Part shown: in pieces, positions 61,791-64,000 of the stretch
How the letters are laid out: each line of letters opens with the position of its first letter
Position numbering within the stretch: position 1 is the first letter of the stretch
Origin: Myxocyprinus asiaticus
Lineage: Eukaryota; Chordata; Actinopteri; Cypriniformes; Catostomidae
Length of the DNA stretch: 64,000 nt
Assembly: GCF_019703515.2 (NCBI RefSeq)
Contig: NC_059362.1
Location: forward strand, 42,895,826 to 42,959,825
Direction: 5' to 3'
Notes under the pieces: generated by a model
What the model was told of the DNA's origin: nothing
Seen by the model: the letters and a program-made list of their open reading frames with translations, nothing else
The model's database searches: none
Translations under genes and position numbers: made by a program

Positions 61791-63125
61791 GAAGTTGCTT
61801 TTCTGCACCATTCAAAATAATAGATGGCAGTCATGGAATTAGACCAAAATACAAAATAACATATTTCTGTGGACAAAGATGTTTTAAATTAAAAATAAAT
61901 ACACAATACTAGGAGAAACGCTTCAGTGTGCTTTTTTGAAACACTAACAGCCCAATTCTATTAAATTATTGTTTAGTTTACTATTGAAAAAATGCCAGCA
62001 CATTTCCCTGTATTAAATTAAATAAATTACCAAGTGAAAAAAGCATTAAATTAAAATAATTTAATTACCAAACAAATAGACCTATATACTTGCCTTTTCT
62101 TTACACAAACTTAAATTAGCCTTACCCTGTTCTGTAGACGATAAAGTCGGCTGAATGACATTCTCAGAATGTTCTACACTTTTCAAGACTATAAACTATC
62201 AGAACTATTTGTCCAATGCTGAGTTCACTTTCAGAAAATGAGCTTTTGAACATTTTAAAATGTTTAAATATTTTAAATCTCTCATCTCTCACAAATAACT
62301 CTCATTACCTTGGAACGCATTTGCTGAGCTTCAGAAAATGTATATTGCATTGTGAGGCTAAAATAAAATTTAGATGACAATCAAGTTCAGTTGGTCGTAA
62401 AAAGTTGCTGGACAAATATGCGGGACGTAATGCAGTTGTGATGGCAATGCTTTAGATTAGATGATTGTTCAAAATAGCCTATTGAATATCAGGAATGTAT
62501 CATAAACACTGATGTTACACCGCATCAATTTTTCTTTAATAGCTGTGCACACAGCATATACACACACTGATGGATGGTCCTCATATTAAGACCGAAAGTT
62601 TCCCCCACTACTTGGTGCAGGTTGCCAGCTTGAACAGGGCCATGACGATTCGCTTTCGGGTCGGAACCGGTGCAACCTGTGATAGGCGCAACATCAGGAC
62701 CGATATTACAGTCCTATCAGAAGGGCAACTGTTCCCATTTGATTGCAATTCCTCATCTTCTGATTGCATTTATTTGTGAAATTAAAATGACAGTAAGCTG
62801 GCTAATTTTAATGAATTGTCTCAATACTCTCCCCATTTTACCAAAACTTCAGAGGAAAAAAAATTAGGAACATCTGGGAGTCGAGTTAGCGATAAACACA
62901 CATTTCTGTATGGAAAAGGCTTCAGGTCAGATTTCTTTTGCTTTAAACCAAAACTTATGCGACAAAGTGTTTTTTTTTAGGCATGACGTCATCACACACA
63001 CCATTTTTATCGATAAAAGGCCATTTGAATGGAAACAGGCAGAAGACGGCAAATTTCGCAAAATAATTTTTACGCATTTTCACTTTGTCGATAACAAAAT
63101 AGTGCGAAAAGTGGATGGAAACTAG
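61791..63125. other. wdr26 intron 2, repeat-like but unassigned
   Basis: The portion from about 62890 to 63125 (TAGCGATAAACACACATTTC, TATCGATAAAAGGCCATTTG, GTGGATGGAAACTAGGC) has the look of a dispersed element end, and a TGACGTCA lies near 62985. No exon recognised. Confidence 0.35.
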
Positions 63126-63373
63126 GCTAATGATAGCTTTGCAGATCCTTGGCATTCTAGCTGTCAGTTTGTCCAGATACTCGGGTGACATTTCACCCCA
63201 CACTTCCTGTAGCACTTGCCATAGATGTGGCTGTCTTGTCGGGCACTTCTCACACACCTTACAGTCTAGCTGATCCCACAAAAGCTCAAAGGGGTTAAGA
63301 TCCATAACACTCTTTTCCAGTTCCAACTACTTCAAAGAGTTCTCATCAAAAAATCCTCCACGTGCAGCAATGA
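63126..63373 (-). mobile_element. Tc1-like transposase C-terminal fragments, inverted and shuffled
   Basis: On the minus strand, 63126-63327 encodes the C-terminal part (DLNPFELLWDQLDCKVCEKC, EVWGEMSPEYLDKLTARMPR). The piece 63328-63373 is the extreme end (TGCTGCACGTGGAGGATTTT), yet it lies upstream of the former in minus-strand order. The two pieces are therefore out of natural order: a rearranged relic. Confidence 0.75.
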
Positions 63374-63926
63374 CACTACAGTCTTCAAAGACAAAGGACA
63401 ACTGGCTCTAACAAGGACAGAAAGAGATGTGGAAGTCCAGATGTACAACTAAACAAGAGGATAAGTACATCAGAGTCTCTAGTTTGAGAAATAGACGCCT
63501 CACATGTCCTCAGCTGACAGCTTCATTGAATTCTACCCGCTCAACACCAGTTTCATGTACAACAGTAAAGAGAAGACTCAGGGGTGCAGGCCTTATGGAA
63601 AGAATTGCAAAGAAAAAGCCACTTTTGAAACAGAAAAACAAAAAGAAAATGTTAGAGTGGGCAAAGAAACACAGACATTGGACAACAGATAATTGGAAAA
63701 GAGTGTTATGGATCTTAACCCCATTGAGCTTTTGTGGGATCAGCTAGACTGTAAGGTGTGTGAGAAGTGCCCGACAAGACAGCCACATCTATGGCAAGTG
63801 CTACAGGAAGTGTGGGGTGAAATGTCACCTGAGTATCTGGACAAACTGACAGCTAGAATAACAAGGATCTGCAAAGCTGTCATTGCTGCACGTGGAGGAT
63901 TTTTTGATGAGAACTCTTTGAAGTAG
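63374..63926 (+). pseudogene. Tc1-like transposase relic with internal deletion
   Basis: The + strand reads the N-terminal half (CTTKQEDKYIRVSSLRNRRL, TVKRRLRGAGLMERIAKKKP, WAKKHRHWTTDNWKRVLW), then jumps with a frame change to DLNPIELLWDQLDCKV and the C-terminal IAARGGFFDENSLK. The segment that should hold the first two catalytic Asp residues is missing, so the enzyme is dead. With the inverted fragment to its left it forms an inverted-repeat structure sharing the last roughly 250 bases. Confidence 0.85.
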
Positions 63927-64000
63927 TTTAAGAATTTCTGAATTTTGTTCTAATTTTAATAGTCATTTTTCACATTATTAATGTCCTGACTATACATTGT

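Overview
The window looks like nuclear DNA from a cypriniform (carp/minnow-like) bony fish. Its genes are split by GT-AG introns, their proteins resemble fish and mammalian orthologues, and the introns and spacers are packed with a tRNA-derived SINE and short palindromic DNA transposons of types I associate with cyprinid genomes. No bacterial-style operons, phage genes or CRISPR arrays were seen.

Four protein-coding genes lie on the + strand, in this order. (1) jdp2, a JUN dimerization protein 2-like bZIP repressor: three coding exons at 3359-5516, 163 aa, with a CTCF-like motif and a poly(A) signal downstream. (2) batf, a basic leucine-zipper ATF-like factor: three coding exons at 16650-26752, 124 aa. 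(3) adcy3, a type 3 membrane adenylyl cyclase: 20 coding exons at 32382-53218, 1077 aa, with every splice phase compatible. (4) the 5' end of wdr26: coding exons at 57591-57805 and 61398-61497, with the rest beyond the right edge. jdp2 and batf are AP-1-type partners and are neighbours in other vertebrates. Their linkage to adcy3 and wdr26 is not the human arrangement.

Most of the remaining DNA is mobile or tandem sequence. There are five tRNA-type SINE copies, two of them head to head in jdp2 intron 2. Five hAT-like elements show 8-bp target duplications (one of them poorly matched). There are several long palindromic (foldback) elements, a Tc1-like element split by a LINE 3' end, a large Tc1-like palindrome just upstream of adcy3, a truncated LINE between jdp2 and batf, and rearranged Tc1 remnants at the right edge. 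Two tandem arrays sit in adcy3 introns: a CCAT-type array of about 0.85 kb in intron 2, and a 4.6-kb minisatellite of a 16-bp unit in intron 15.

The most striking structure is the intron-15 minisatellite. It separates the exons encoding the end of the second membrane domain from those encoding the C2 catalytic domain, and it carries a recent-looking head-to-tail duplication of about 1.4 kb. I found no convincing new gene system. The second-look items are the minisatellite, the inverted SINE pair, the foldback elements, and a lone minus-strand exon-like ORF inside a terminal-inverted-repeat element between adcy3 and wdr26.
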